From Magnolia sinica (Eukaryota > Streptophyta > Magnoliopsida > Magnoliales > Magnoliaceae), in the NCBI RefSeq assembly GCF_029962835.1, contig NC_080574.1, positions 42,152,501 to 42,216,500 of the forward strand: a stretch of 64,000 nucleotides of DNA. Reading direction: 5' to 3'. The notes beneath the pieces are model-generated. The model saw nothing but the letters and a program-made list of their open reading frames with translations. It had not been told where the DNA came from and searched no databases. Shown piece after piece: positions 1 to 11,130 of the stretch. The translations under genes were made by a program, and so were the position numbers. Within the stretch, counting starts at the first letter, position 1, and each line of letters opens with the position of its first letter.

Positions 1-930
1 ATTATATATTATATACCTGCATAATGGTAGGACGCTGCCCATACTCACTGTCCAGATCCATCTAGACGGTGTAGATTTCATATTAAAGGTGGGTCCCACG
101 TGGGAGTAGCCCACCATAAAATTATATTAATATATATCAAATATTATATATCCACTCCAGCGTCAAGATGGACGGCCTGGACGATTGGATACAATACATA
201 CATTTTAAGGGGCCCACCATCCAGAGATCTGGACGGTGTGGATAACATAAACATCACGGTGGGTCCACTTGAGTGTGGCCCACCAGTGGATCAAGCTAAT
301 ATTTTTATTTTCCCCTCATTTGGCCTGCCCAAAGTCATCCAATAGGTAGACAACAAGGTGGTTGCCACTGATGGATGGTGTGGATCTACTCAATTCATCA
401 AGGTGGGCCACACATCAAGAGAGAGAGAGAGACGAACGTGAGAGGGGAGTGACCCCGCCACTATGGGCCCTCCCTATACATTACATACATCAAGATGGGT
501 CCCACCATATGTGGGCCCTCAAATCATTAAAATTAACAAATAAAATTACCCACCGTTAGATCTCCTCTTCCTTCTTCCGCCAATGCATGCTAGAGTTCCT
601 AGAGTTCCAATGGATGGACTTCAACGGTTGAGATCGATCATAGAGGGTGGGATTGGATGGTAGGAAGGTGGGCCACACCTAGCTCTTTCTCATGGGGAGC
701 TTGGACGTCCACCTCTTATGGTTTCTTGAGAGAATGAGTTTGAAATGAGAGAGAGAGAGAGGATGGGATATAAGAGAGAAAGGGATGGGTGAGTGAGTGA
801 TGGGTGATGGGGAGAGTTGACTTTAGGGTACTTGTGTAAGAGAGAGGTAAGGGTTGCTTGTACTTGAGGATGGGATGTAGTACGTGACAATTGATGGGAT
901 TGATTTGAAAGATTCTCTTAGGTTTGTAAA
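1..930. other. Non-coding repeat-derived DNA rich in GGCCCAC
   Basis: No credible coding region is visible on either strand; short open frames here have no recognisable domain. The sequence is a patchwork of phrases such as 'ggacggtgtggat' followed a short distance later by 'ggtgggcccac', plus GA-rich runs near 418-432 and 747-762. Similar phrasing recurs at 14930-14970, so this is probably an old dispersed repeat. The element class could not be named. Confidence 0.5.
60..520 (+). repeat. Degenerate repeated module (GGACGGTGTGGAT ... GGTGGGCCCAC)
   Basis: Four or five imperfect copies of one phrase order are seen: a 'gacggtgtggat' block, 15-25 bases of AT-rich DNA, then 'ggtgggtccac' or 'ggtgggccacac'. 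Examples start near 64, 168, 228 and 371. Copies are too diverged and unevenly spaced to be a simple satellite. A related copy lies at 14931-14970. Confidence 0.4.
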
Positions 931-1200
931 TGCGTCGCGTTTTTCTCAAATTGAACGCGGGCCCACATCTCCTGGCCTGGGTATCGCCTCACCGCGTAAT
1001 ATGTGGCATTGGAACCACGGTGACGGTGCGGTCGCAAGTGTATAAGTCTCAGGTCGAGCCGACTCTGATATACGGGACGTGACTCAGGATCACATGCAAA
1101 CACCAATAATAGATCGTTGGTCGCCAAAATTTAACTGGGAGGACTGCAAAAGCTTATGGAATAATACGGTCTAGAATACGAGCCTCACACAGGTGGCTCA
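931..1200. other. GC-richer non-coding stretch at the left edge of the Tat-like element
   Basis: Base composition changes from AT-rich to GC-rich near 945. No domain is recognised on either strand. By position this is where the element's 3' LTR should lie, but I see no match to the right-hand LTR that starts at 8606. Either the left LTR has been lost or truncated, or this is unrelated flanking DNA. Confidence 0.3.
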
Positions 1201-1263
1201 AAGAGGAGGAAGTCGGTCATAGTGCGCCCTCCATTGAGCGTGGTTCTCGCCGCCGATCCGAGG

Positions 1264-2480
1264 ATGGAGGTAACTACAAAGAAGAGGAAGACTTTTGCTG
1301 CCGAGCCTACCCTAGCCGAAGCTGAGCCTACCCCAGCCATCAAAGCGCAAGCCCCTGAATCCCCCATCAGAACCGAGCATATCATTATCTCAACTCCAAC
1401 TCCTGCGGGGCAACCCTCCGAGGCTCCACCCCCAATTCCTACTTGCCCCCCTGGGATAAGGGGAGAAGTCCTTGGGGAGACCCCTAATGCTTGTTACCCT
1501 CATCATGGGGGAGCCTCTGAGGCCCATGCTCACTCTACTGCCCACCCTACTACTACCGAGGTTGACTTCCTGGCCGGCAGAACCAATGCCTTAGTTGTGT
1601 ATACTGCCACGCCTGAGGCTATGGGTCAAGCCTTCGAGGCCAGCGGGGTTGGGTGAGCAGCCGACCCCACCCCTCTAAAAAATTTTCCTCCCAGCTACCA
1701 CATGTCATTGCTGACCGAGTGGATGGTCAAGCACGTACTAGAGTCATCCATCATCGACACCATTTCTCTCAATTATACATAATTTGTGAACGATTACACC
1801 GCGGTCTGCTACCAGTCGCTGTCAATACTCGTAGCGGTCAAAGAAAGGCTGAAGGAGATGGAGCGGCTTGAAGCGGAGAAGGTCGAGCTCGAGAAGCTTT
1901 AGCTAATGAGTGGGTGGAACTGAAGAGGGTAGCGGAAGATGGTCGGGCGAGGGAGCTAACGCTCCAAGGCGAAGTCAACCAACTCCAAGCTCGCTTAGAT
2001 GTAGCCGATCCAAAAATTGTGCATCTATAGGGTGTCGTTGAGCGCGTGGAGGCCTCGATCAAGCGCCTAGAGGCCTCTGTCAAGAGCGCAAAGGCAGATA
2101 ATGCAGAACTCGTGCAGGGCCTCGGGAGGGTGAAGTGAGAAGCGGTTAAGGGGTTGACTCAGCAAAGGATTGTTCTCGAGGCCTGGGTTACTGTGGAGCT
2201 TAAAAAGTAGCGAAGGGAGCTCAAGGCTCTGGCAGCCTCACTGGTTGTTGCGGCCATGGCGGAGCATAAGGAGTCGACGGAGAGGGTTGGGGAGTTGGAT
2301 AAGTTGTACCTTTACGTCTACAATACTGGCTTCGATGCTTACCTTGCCGAGGTCCTAGAGCTCCACCTCGACATTAACCTTGATGTTGTTGGTGCGGACG
2401 AGGCTGAGGATGCTGAACCAGCTCTAACCAAGGAGCCCAAGAATGCTCCAATTGTTGCCAAGAAGGCACTTGATGCTTAG
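1264..2480 (+). pseudogene. Extra antisense ORF of the Tat-like element (gypsy-type transposase-like, coiled coil), broken
   Basis: This lies on the plus strand while gag-pol runs on the minus strand, between the integrase end (about 3030) and the expected 3' LTR. The first in-frame ATG is near 1264, followed by a basic KKRK patch and a Pro/Ala/Glu-rich segment to 1656. Other frames continue with 'LTEWMVKHVLESS' (about 1703), then a long Leu/Glu/Lys-rich coiled coil (about 1835-2250), and a C-terminus with 'YLYVYNTGFDAYLAEV' and an acidic tail ending at 2480. Several stops and frameshifts separate the blocks (for example near 1656, 1780 and 1900). The layout matches the 'putative gypsy-type transposon' proteins known from plant Tat elements. 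Their molecular role is unknown; calling it a transposase would be unsupported. Confidence 0.55.
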
Positions 2481-3029
2481 CCTCCTAGCTCGGCGGCTGG
2501 CCCCTCTATTCAGAGGGAATGAGATACCCTTTTTTTTACATGGGATATTTATGGATGATAATTTTTTGGATGGATGATTATTTTTAACCATTTAATCCTT
2601 GGTGTGCGTAATTTTATGCGTTGATTGTTGAATGATGATTTGTAGATGTAAGCTCTTAGATGAACCGACCCCTTGAGAGGTCAACCCTTCTTCTCCATGA
2701 ATGGCAGGCGACCCTTAGTCATTTTGTGGACTTTTGCTATAGGATGAGCCAACCCCTTCTTTAAGGGACTGGTTCACCTAAGGGCTTCATCTTTGCACAA
2801 GGGAGATGACCCATAATTGTTCTATAGATTTTTGGAGGTTAACGAGCTGACCTCTTTTTTAAGGGATCGATTCGTAGAATTCACCTCTGCTTATGAGAGA
2901 TGACTCTTTGCTGTAGATAAGCTAAACAGGCAGACCATGTAGAAAGAATGATGCTTTTATTAAGAGCCTTAAAAGGTTAGTAAATCTGAGTTGTACATTT
3001 ATCGGGGGCCTTAAATGACCAGTAGCTTT
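2481..3029. other. Non-coding spacer between the extra ORF and integrase
   Basis: No coding signal is seen on either strand. The middle part holds degenerate tandem repeats, described separately. In Tat-type elements this corresponds to the 3' untranslated region, which commonly carries tandem repeats. Confidence 0.5.
2655..2905. repeat. Degenerate tandem repeat, about 3 units of roughly 80-100 bp
   Basis: Each unit has a 'gatgarccraccccytt' or 'gagctgacctctttt' block, a run ending 'taaggga', and a 'gagatgacycwt' block. Units start near 2660, 2742 and 2830. They are diverged, so the period is approximate. Confidence 0.4.
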
Positions 3030-4200
3030 TCTTTATGGTTAGTAGATCTTCAAGTGCTTGGTATTCCAGGGGTGAGGGAGTGGGTTCCCTTCGAGATCTT
3101 TCAGGTGATAAGAGCCCGGCCTTGTTGATTTGACCATGCAATATGGCCCTTCCCAATTTGGTCCGAGCGTCCTTGCTCTGGACTCTGAGTGCTTTGGAAG
3201 ACGTGATGGAGGACCAATCACCTAGCCGAAACCGCCTCGTCTTGACCTTGGAATTATAGAATCATGCTACTTGCTAATGTCAAGCTGCGACTCGGAGTCT
3301 GGCGACTTCTCTGATTTCTTCGAGCAAGTCAAGGCTTGCCGCAATCTGCTCAACATTCTGATCCTCCTGGTAGTTTCTGACCCGAGCTATGGGGAGGCCG
3401 ATATCGACTGGGATGATTGCCTCCGAGCCGTAAGATAATGAAAATGGAGTTTCCCCAATAGACGACTAGGCTGTAGTCCTGTAGGCCCATAGGACAAACA
3501 GGAGCTCATCTGCCTAGTTCCCTTTGGCTCTTTCTAACTTCGTCTTGAGGTGGTGCTTGATAACCTTATTCATGGCTTCCACCTACCCATTAGACTGTGG
3601 GTGACGAGGCGAAGAGTGCACATTTGAGATACCGAGCCCCCCACACATGCCTCTAAATCTGTCGTTGTCGAACTGCTTCCCGTTGTCAGAGACAATGGTA
3701 TGTGGGATTTCGATCCGACAGATAATATTTTTCCAGATGAAGTCAGTCACATTCTACTCTGTAATCTTGCCACTGGTTCTGCCTCGGCCCAATTGGTGAA
3801 GTAGTCAACCGCTGCGATAGCGAATTTGACCTATCTCTTCCCTGGAGGCAGAGATCCAATGATGTCGATCCCCCACTAAGTCAATGGCCACGACCCACTC
3901 ATAGGGGTCATCTCTTCAGCAGGCTGCCTTGGCATGGCAGCGAACCTCTGGTATTTGTCACACCTTTTAACATAGCTCTTGCAGTCCTCTCAAATGGTCG
4001 GTCAGAAGTACCCCTGATGGAAAATCTTAAGAACCAAGGCCTGACCACCGGAGTGATTTTTGCAGATTCCCTCGTGGATCTCTCGGATTACGTAATCTGC
4101 TTCATTGGGTTGGAGACATTTGAGATAGGGCCATGAGTGTCCTTTCTTGTATAAAGTTCAGTCCAGGACTATGTATCGTACAACCCTAATTTTCAGGCGT
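3030..4200 (-). pseudogene. Integrase region of Tat-like pol, broken
   Basis: On the minus strand an HHCC zinc-binding segment is readable near 3960-4090 ('HEGICKNHSGG', then 'CKSYVKRCDKYQRF'). The catalytic core follows: 'WGIDIIGSLPPGK' near 3860 (first Asp), 'VSDNGKQFDN' near 3690 (second Asp) and 'NGQVEAMNKV' near 3580 (Glu). The C-terminal 'GPNWEGPYCMVK' and 'WNTKHLKIY' blocks lie at 3039-3160. The usual D, D and E residues are therefore still recognisable, but frames shift repeatedly and stops interrupt them. It would have integrated the element's cDNA into the host chromosome. No chromodomain is seen, as expected for Tat. Confidence 0.75.
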
Positions 4201-4282
4201 CGGGCCTCTAGCCTGTTTTGGGGGGCTTCGCCAGATGTGAGCAACTTGTAGATCGGGTCCATCCAACTCGGAGTAGTCTTTA

Positions 4283-4735
4283 CTAGATTGACCATTTCCT
4301 AATTGGTCGATCGATACATGGGCTATACAGAAATTCCACAGGGACGATCATAAAAATCTTTCCCTCCGTGGCTGAGGCTAGCTTTGCGAGGGCGTCGGCC
4401 CAAGAGTTCTTCGTCCTTGGAATTTGATTGATGATGTAACTTCTGAACTTCTCTATCAGCTTCCTGGCCTCGACCAGATAAGCTACCATCCTTACTTCCT
4501 TGGCCTCGTACTCGATGGAGATGTGGTTCACAACAAGCTGAGAACCGCATCATACCTCGAGAAGTTGAACTTTCAGATTGGTTGCCAGTCTGAGTCCAGC
4601 CAGCAGGACCTCATAGTCTGCCTCATTGTTGGAGGCCTTGAAGCCAAGTCTGATAGCATATTGGATGGTGGTTGAGTCGGGCGCAATCAGGACAATTCCT
4701 ACCCTGGCGTGCTTAGAATTGGAAGACTCGTCCAC
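4283..4735 (-). pseudogene. Second RNase H-like domain of Tat-like pol, broken
   Basis: The minus-strand reading includes 'ARVGIVLIAPD', 'IRLGFKASNNEADYEVLLAG' (about 4560-4650) and, in another frame, 'YEAKEVRMVAYLVEARKL' and 'NSWADALAKLASA' (about 4370-4510). These blocks match the extra RNase H-type domain that separates the primary RNase H from integrase in the Tat lineage. At least one frameshift falls near 4540. Its presence is the main reason for the Tat assignment. Confidence 0.7.
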
Positions 4736-4774
4736 ATAAAGAGTCCATCTATTGTCTCTATCTGATTCTGTACC

Positions 4775-6230
4775 CTAGAGAAGTGGGAGAGCTGGCAGGG
4801 TCACAAGGACTACCTCTGTGCCTATGTCTATCACTTCTGCATTAGGACAAGTGAACTCTACTATGAAATCGACCACTGTCTGGCCCTTGATTACATTTAT
4901 CGGATGATATTGGATGTCGAACTCCCCAAGTTCTATTGCCCACTTAGTTAATCGACCTAACACCTCGGGCTTATGAAGAACTTGTTTGAGATGAGAGTCA
5001 GTCATGACAACAATGGAATGCACCTGGAAATACGGACACAGCCTCTGTGCTGAGAAGATTAAGCTGAGTGCTAACTTTTTCATACTTGGGTACTGGTCTC
5101 GGCGGGTACCATTGCTTTGTTCACATAGTAGACAGGATGCTGCCTAGCCCCCACCTCTTTGATAAGCGCAAAGCTGATGGCTGAGGCTGAGACCGTCAGA
5201 TATAAGAATAGGGGCTCATCTTCTTCAGGCTTGGATAGTAGGGGTGGCGAACCCAGATACTGTTTCAGCTGTTGTAATGCTTGTTCACACTCCAGGGTCC
5301 ACTCAGCCTTCTTATGATCCTTTAACTATTAGAAGAAGGGGAGGCATTTTTCAGTGGCTAAGGATATGAATCGTCCAAGTGCTGCTACTCGCCCGGTGAG
5401 GCATTGAATCTCTTTCGTCGTCTGAGGGGAGCTCATGTCGAGCAGTGCCTTGATCTTATCTGAATTCACTTCGATGCCTCTAGCTGACCTGAAACTCGAG
5501 GAATTTACCCGAGCCGACTCTAAAGGCACACTTAGCAGGGTTCAACATCATGCGGTACTCCCAGAGAATCGAGAAGGTCTCCCCGAGGTCCGTAATGTGG
5601 TCGGTCACTTTGGCGCTCTTCACGAGCATGTCATTAACATAGACCTCCATGGTCCGACTAATCTGCTTGGCAAACATCTGGTTCACCAATCTTTGATATG
5701 TTGCCCCAGCATTCTTTAGGCCAAAGGGCATGACCCGATAACAGTAAAGACCTTTATCCGTGACGAAGGTCATCTTCTACCTGCCAGAGGGGTGCATCGC
5801 GATCTAATTATATCCGGAGTAGGCATCTAGGAAAGAGAGCCGCTCATGTCCGGCCGTGTTGTCCACCAACTGGTCGATCTGAGGTAAGGGAAAGCTGTCC
5901 TCGGGGCAAGCCTTGTTCAAGTCTGAGTAGACTAAATAGACCCATCACTTCCCATTTACTTTCTTCACGAGGACCATGTTTACGATCCAGTCTCGGTAGT
6001 GCACCTCTTCGATGAATCTGACACCGAGGAGCTTCGACACCTCATCTACTATGGCCGAATACCTCTCAGGGTCGGATGCTCAACTCTTATGCTTTACCGC
6101 ACTGTGATCTGGGTCCATGTTCAGCCTGTGGACTATAACATCAGGAGAGATGATCAACATGTCTTCGTGCGACCATGCGAAGATGTCCTTGTGCTGCGGT
6201 AAGAAGGCAAGCATCTGAGACCATTGCTCA
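4775..6230 (-). pseudogene. Reverse transcriptase and RNase H of Tat-like pol, broken
   Basis: On the minus strand RT begins with 'SDLNKACPEDSFPLPQID' (about 5875-5930), then 'LDAYSGYN' followed by a stop, then 'VMPFGLKNAGATYQRLVNQ' (about 5670-5730). The YxDD box reads YVND at about 5640, so the first catalytic Asp is Asn. RT thumb sequence runs to 5329 and primary RNase H to 4775, including 'MTDSHLKQVLHKPEVLGRL' near 4950. Stops and frameshifts occur in both domains. This protein would have copied the element's RNA to cDNA and removed the template RNA; this copy cannot. Confidence 0.8.
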
Positions 6231-6421
6231 GAATTCAGCGACGATCTAAGCTAAACAGTTCTACTCGGGTCGGCTTCCTCGAGTGGGGCGGTCACCACGT
6301 CCTTAGTGGAGGAGTCTTCTGCAATAGCTCTGGGATCGAGGAAATTCATAGTTTGGGCTTGCTTCACTGAACCCTTTTTGACTGCCACAGAATAACACCT
6401 CCAGGATTCACGATGGTCTCC

Positions 6422-6800
6422 TCAGAGATACCCAACTCCTCCCTCTGTAGGGAACTTCATCATGAGATAATAAGTGGACACGACCACCCTCATTGCATTG
6501 AGGGATGGTCGGCCCAGTATGACATTGTGCACTGATGGCACGTTCACGACGAGGATGTCTACCAGAAGTGTAACCTGATGCTGCCCCTCCCCTTTTGTCA
6601 CGGGGAGGGAGATGGCTCCCTTAGAGATCACTTTATCTCTAGTAAAGCTGTATAAGGGGGTCTTCGCAGGTCAGAGGCACGACTTATCGATCCTCATTCT
6701 TTCAAACACCTCGAAGTAGATGATGTCAGCTGAACTACCAGTGTCGACCAATATGCGATAGACCTTGTGGTTAGCTATAGTCATCACCACCACCAGGGCA
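6422..6800 (-). pseudogene. Aspartic protease of Tat-like pol, broken
   Basis: The minus-strand reading contains the aspartic protease active-site block '[16 protein letters not shown]' (about 6710-6757), then 'GAISLPVTKGEGQHQV' and the conserved 'NVILGRPSLNAMRVVVSTYY' block (about 6475-6535). The catalytic DTGS is intact, but a frameshift and stop separate the two blocks. The protease would have cut the Gag-Pol polyprotein. Sequence 6230-6420 on the left is the protease-RT linker with no clear motif. Confidence 0.7.
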
Positions 6801-7039
6801 TCGTCATGCAGGTGTTGAATCTGTGCGCATCATCTTATGTGAAGGTCAGGCTACAAGGGCTTACTTGGAGATCTTTTCTCGGCCTTTCAGCCAAGTGGAC
6901 ATAATGCTTGGGGTCAGAGCTCCAAGAATAGGCTTTGCGAGCCCTATTCGAGTTGCCCCTCTAGGTGAACCGCCATATATCATGCGGATCTCTGCAGGCT
7001 CTTCTGTGGTCTTTCTCGGCTGCTCTTCTCCCCGAATTG

Positions 7040-8546
7040 TCTTCTCTTTCTTTGTGTATCATCACAGATGACCCTTGCGGATGAGGCTCTCGATCTCATC
7101 TTTGAGATTTATGCAATCGCTGGTGTTGTGACTGTGGTCATTATGGAAGTGGTAGTACTTGCACTTATCCCGTTGGCCTGCCCCGACCTTCATACAACTG
7201 GTCATTACAGGAGCTTTTGGTCCCTGATGTCCAACAATATCTGCTCTGGGAGCGTGTTGAGGGGAGTGTAAGAGCGAAATTTGCCCTCAAGTCTCTTGCT
7301 TGGTCGACGATCATGAGAGGCTCTATCGTCTGGCCTCTTACTTAATGACTGAGGCTCTTCATTCCTCGACCTCTTCCCCTTGGATGATTGCTCTATGGCC
7401 TGGACATTTTTATGAGAGTTGAAGAATTCCTCGACATTAGTGTATTTCTAAGCTCGGCTGATGAGCTCGGCCAAGGTAGTCAGCGGATTCTTTCCAATTG
7501 AGAAGACAAACTTCCATTCCTTGAGTCTGCTAAACATGGCGGAGAGTGCCATCTTGTCGTCGTAGTCGTCCACTAATCTCGTCTCTTCATTGAAGCAGGT
7601 GATGAAGTCCTTCAATGACTCCTTGTTCCTCTGCTTGAGTGTGAATAGATGGGTTGTCGGCTTCCGATTCTTCTTACCAGAGATGAACTGGGTAAGGAAT
7701 GATCTACTGAGCTCTGCGAAGGAGCCAATCAATTTTGGCTTAAGCTGTCAATACCAACTCGGAGCAGACTGGGAGAGAGTTATCGTGAAAGCCTTACACA
7801 TCATTGTGTCCGTGGCCGATTGGATCTGAATCTACGAACAGTAGGATTATACGTGTTCTAAAATGTCTCTAGAACCAGAGTATTGGATGACTGGAGGCAT
7901 CTTGAACCTCGGCGGCATCACCCCATTTATGTTTCTAAGGTGAAGGGAGGCTCGGTATCTTCCATTATCGCATGTACTGCTGGTTTTGCTGCAATGCTTT
8001 GATCTGGTCATAGAGTTCCTTAAGCTGAGCTTCCTAAGGATTTTAGTTTTCTACTACTGCTTCTTGGGGAGCCTCTGCTGCTTTGGGCACTCTGCCATGT
8101 CTTCTCCTCTCCAGTCGATGGCGAAGGTCAGATGGGGATAGAGCCAAAGTCGCGGACACATAGGATGGTTCTGCTTCCAGAGCAGGTTCCAGGACTTGGC
8201 CAGACTGATTTTGGGATGCAGCGTTCTGTGTAGGATTGAGAGCTCGTGCGGACTGATCTTGGAACACCTTGACCCAAGAACTAACTTGCTATGGTGGTTC
8301 CTCAGGTGTTGGGGTTGCCTCCACCAAGTTAAGAGGTGGCTGCTGACATTGATGCACCTTCATTCCACTGATTTGATCCCTCAGCATCTGGACTTCATTT
8401 TGCAATGCCTTGTATTTTCCTCCTCGGCTCCGAGTCTGCTGGGACGGCCCTATCGGAGTCGATTTAGAATGCAACAACGAAGAAGATTGATGTTGTTCGC
8501 TAGGTTCGGGCTCCACTGTTGTCACCTTCTTCTTCCCTTTCGTCAT
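7040..8546 (-). pseudogene. Gag of Tat-like element, broken
   Basis: The probable start is an ATG at 8546, reading 'MTKGKKKVTTVEPEP'. A proline/glutamine-rich N-terminus runs to about 8043. The retrotransposon gag domain follows at 7448-7732, including 'SFAELSRSFLTQFISGKKN' and 'ETRLVDDYDDKMALSAMF'. A CxxxH-type zinc knuckle typical of Tat gag ('[17 protein letters not shown]') is readable near 7105-7165. Stops and frameshifts separate these blocks. Gag would form the virus-like particle and bind element RNA. The protein begins about 35 bases downstream of the PBS, close for this group. Confidence 0.75.
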
Positions 8547-8582
8547 TTTCCCAGTAAAACTTTATGACTTTTTGTTTGAAGT

Positions 8583-8600
8583 TTCCCACATATGGCGCCA
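8583..8600 (-). promoter_or_regulatory. Primer-binding site of the Tat-like element
   Basis: The minus strand reads TGGCGCCATATGTGGGAA five bases inside the right LTR. A TGGCGCC start is common in plant Ty3/gypsy elements of the Tat and Athila group. The rest does not let me name the primer tRNA with confidence. The PBS marks 8606 as the inner LTR edge. Confidence 0.65.
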
Positions 8601-8605
8601 AAAAA

Positions 8606-9204
8606 TGTTGAGGTCAAAATCTGGACCACCCTCCACTCAATGCTGAAGACTCGGAATGAACCCCAGACCTGCATAGAAAGGTGAGCAAAGGAGACCTTAG
8701 TTTAAATAGGGGACCCTCCAATGCCTAAGTCAGGCTAGGGAATCTGGGTCTAAGTTGCGTGATGTAGGGAGAGGGTGTAAGATATTGCATACCTGCTGCA
8801 ATGGGGTCCTTTGGTATTTATACGTGTGGGTCAGGCGGATCGTGTCCATCAATCTCGGTATGATTTACTCAATCACGCGGATATTGCAATCATGGAGATA
8901 TCCTCCACAATCTTTGGATCGTGTATCATATCGTGTCTTAATGGGGCATATCACTAGGCGTGATCTTCGGCCCACGTCCATATTTGGGCTGATTTGCCAG
9001 CTCGGTACTCTAAGCTTATGGTCGGACGGTCCCCATCTGGACTCAGACTCATCCTGTTCAAGTCTACGGCTAAGCACTAGTAGTCGGGGTTCATAGTAGA
9101 GGTATTGGGATCAGAATCTATCGAATGTGCCCATCCCAGGCCTTAGTCCTCGGCCTTTGAGTCAGAGGTAAGTTCTACTTAGCTGATTCACAGGCGTGAA
9201 TCTT
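8606..9204 (-). mobile_element. 5' LTR of Tat-like element, inner part
   Basis: The inner edge ends with CA on the minus strand (TG on the plus strand at 8606), five bases from the PBS. A minus-strand TATAAATA box lies at 8815-8822, about 210 bases upstream of the inner edge. The LTR is interrupted at 9204 by a solo LTR with a 5-bp TSD, and appears to resume at 14259. Confidence 0.65.
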
Positions 9205-9761
9205 TGTAACGCTCTAGTTTTCAAAACTCGAGTACACGACTCGTATCCCAAAAACCCGGGAGTTAACGGATTATTAATGGCAATCAATAAGGATCAAAGT
9301 GCAAATAGCGGAAATCAAGTATAACATAAATTTAACCAAGATGGGAATAATATCATAGGCCACTCAGCTGGAGCCCAATTACAAAACTTCAAATTTCAAA
9401 ATGTTTCAAGAGTTACTAACTAGGAAGGAAATAAAAACAACTATTGGTTTAGCCCGTAAAACTCCGCTGTGTCCTGACGAGGCTCCTCTTCATAATAGTC
9501 TTCTCCCAATCTCGAGAGATCTGCATCTAATTCCACCCCATTCGCACTCTCATTTATGCCTGCATTATCTGTACAGTTATATATTCAAAGGATGTGCGGC
9601 CAGCTCAGTGGGAACTCCCTTCAATATTACACACCGCCGCATTAACCAAGCATTATTCTAGATAATAAAACATATAAAACATTTCATTATGATCTTGTTT
9701 AAGTGCGTGGATGCGTAAGTGCATGTCAACTGAGGATGCACATTTAGTTGATCAAATGAAT

Positions 9762-10056
9762 GGACCTTTCAAACAGTCGGTCTGATAAATAAGAGAATAG
9801 GTCTTTCAAACAGTCGGCTCATTCATGCATGGGGACGGGCCTTTCAAACAGTCAGCTCATCCCAACGAGGGAATAGACTTTTCAAACAGTCAGTCCATTC
9901 AAGCAAGAGAATAAGTCTTTCAAACAGTCGACTCATTCATCTTGGAAAGGAACGGGTCTTTCAAATAGTCGACCCGCTCAAGTAAGAAGATGGACTGTTC
10001 TAACAGTCGACTTATCCCAAATAAGAAGATGGACCTTTCAAACAGTTAGTCATTCA
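9762..10056 (-). repeat. Tandem repeat, about 8 units of 38-39 bp
   Basis: Each unit contains 'tttcaaacagtcgrctcatt' followed by 'caagaagagaat' or similar. Units begin near 9762, 9801, 9839, 9878, 9916, 9956, 9992 and 10031 and differ by several substitutions. Related degenerate units in the reverse orientation occur at 15805-15925, supporting family membership of that region. Confidence 0.75.
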
Positions 10057-10489
10057 AAAGTAGAAGTGCCATGAATACATGATTAATTCCAGCCATTATT
10101 ATTCCAATTTGCAAGCAACCAGTTTAGTTAGACATTCAAATAAGTGTAATGATTCAAAGTTTACAAGCATACATAGCATGAATTATCATACCACATATAT
10201 AGGTTTCTACAAAGTAAGTATTGAGCATGTAATTAAATTCAATAACTAACGCAAATAGTCTTGAAAGCAAAGTCATCAATTATTAAGTAAAGTTTGGGTT
10301 GAACTAACACATGGGTTAACATGGAAGAGGAAAGCTCAAAGGGTAGAATCCTCACTTGGGGGTTCGTAGCTCCTTTCCTGGTTTAGTTTTCTGATTCAAC
10401 GACCCACATTAGATAAGTGTTTTAAGGTACCTAATTCAGTGAAAGTGTATGGAGCTTATAAGGCTCATTATAGAGGAGATTGGGCCCGA

Positions 10490-11130
10490 ATCAAAGTGAC
10501 CTGGCCCACCATATACTTGTCCAAACAAGGTGGCCCGACTGGGCCCATTCCCCTTCACAAAAAAAACCTGAACTGGGCCTGGTCCGGCCCAGCCACCATT
10601 TTCCAAGGGTGGCTAGCGACTGGGCTGTTCTCAAGATCATGCGGCCCACTAAAATTTGGCCTAGGGGAAATCCATGCTATGGCCCATTAAGATCCGTGTT
10701 ACAGCGTGTTCACTACATCATAGTGTGGCCCACCTTCATAAATAGTGAGGCCCACCAGATGTGGTGCGGCCCACGGTCGTTTTGGTTAGAGGATGAGGCC
10801 CGCAGTTATGTGAGGTGTAGCCCATTGCAGGTGAGGCCTGATGCAATATATAGTGTGGGCCTCTGTCATATGCGGTGTGGCCCACCTGTTTCAAACAAGG
10901 TGCAGCCCACAGTTGTTTTGGCTTAAGGGCGAGGCCCACTGTTAAGGGTGGCGTGGCCCACTTGAGCTTTAACTTGTGTTTGACACATGGTGCGGCCCAC
11001 TGCAACGTGCAGCCCACTATAATGTGTGATGTAGTTCACTGCAAGTGAGGCTCACTGGTGTATGTAGTACAGCCCACCGAGATTTGAATCCTAGGCGGGA
11101 CCCACTACTTCAGATGGTGTGGAAGGTTTC
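10490..11130. repeat. GGCCCA-rich short-period array inside the solo LTR
   Basis: GGCCCA or GGCCCAC recurs every 15-45 bases with variable spacers such as 'gtgyggcccac'. There is no single period and no coding content. A similar array lies at 42485-42860 in the 3.6-kb insertion, suggesting related sequence. Confidence 0.55.

Noticed and set aside
9762..10056. CRISPR-like array (short repeats with spacers)
   Set aside because: Units are contiguous degenerate 38-bp tandem repeats inside an LTR of a plant genome, with no cas genes.
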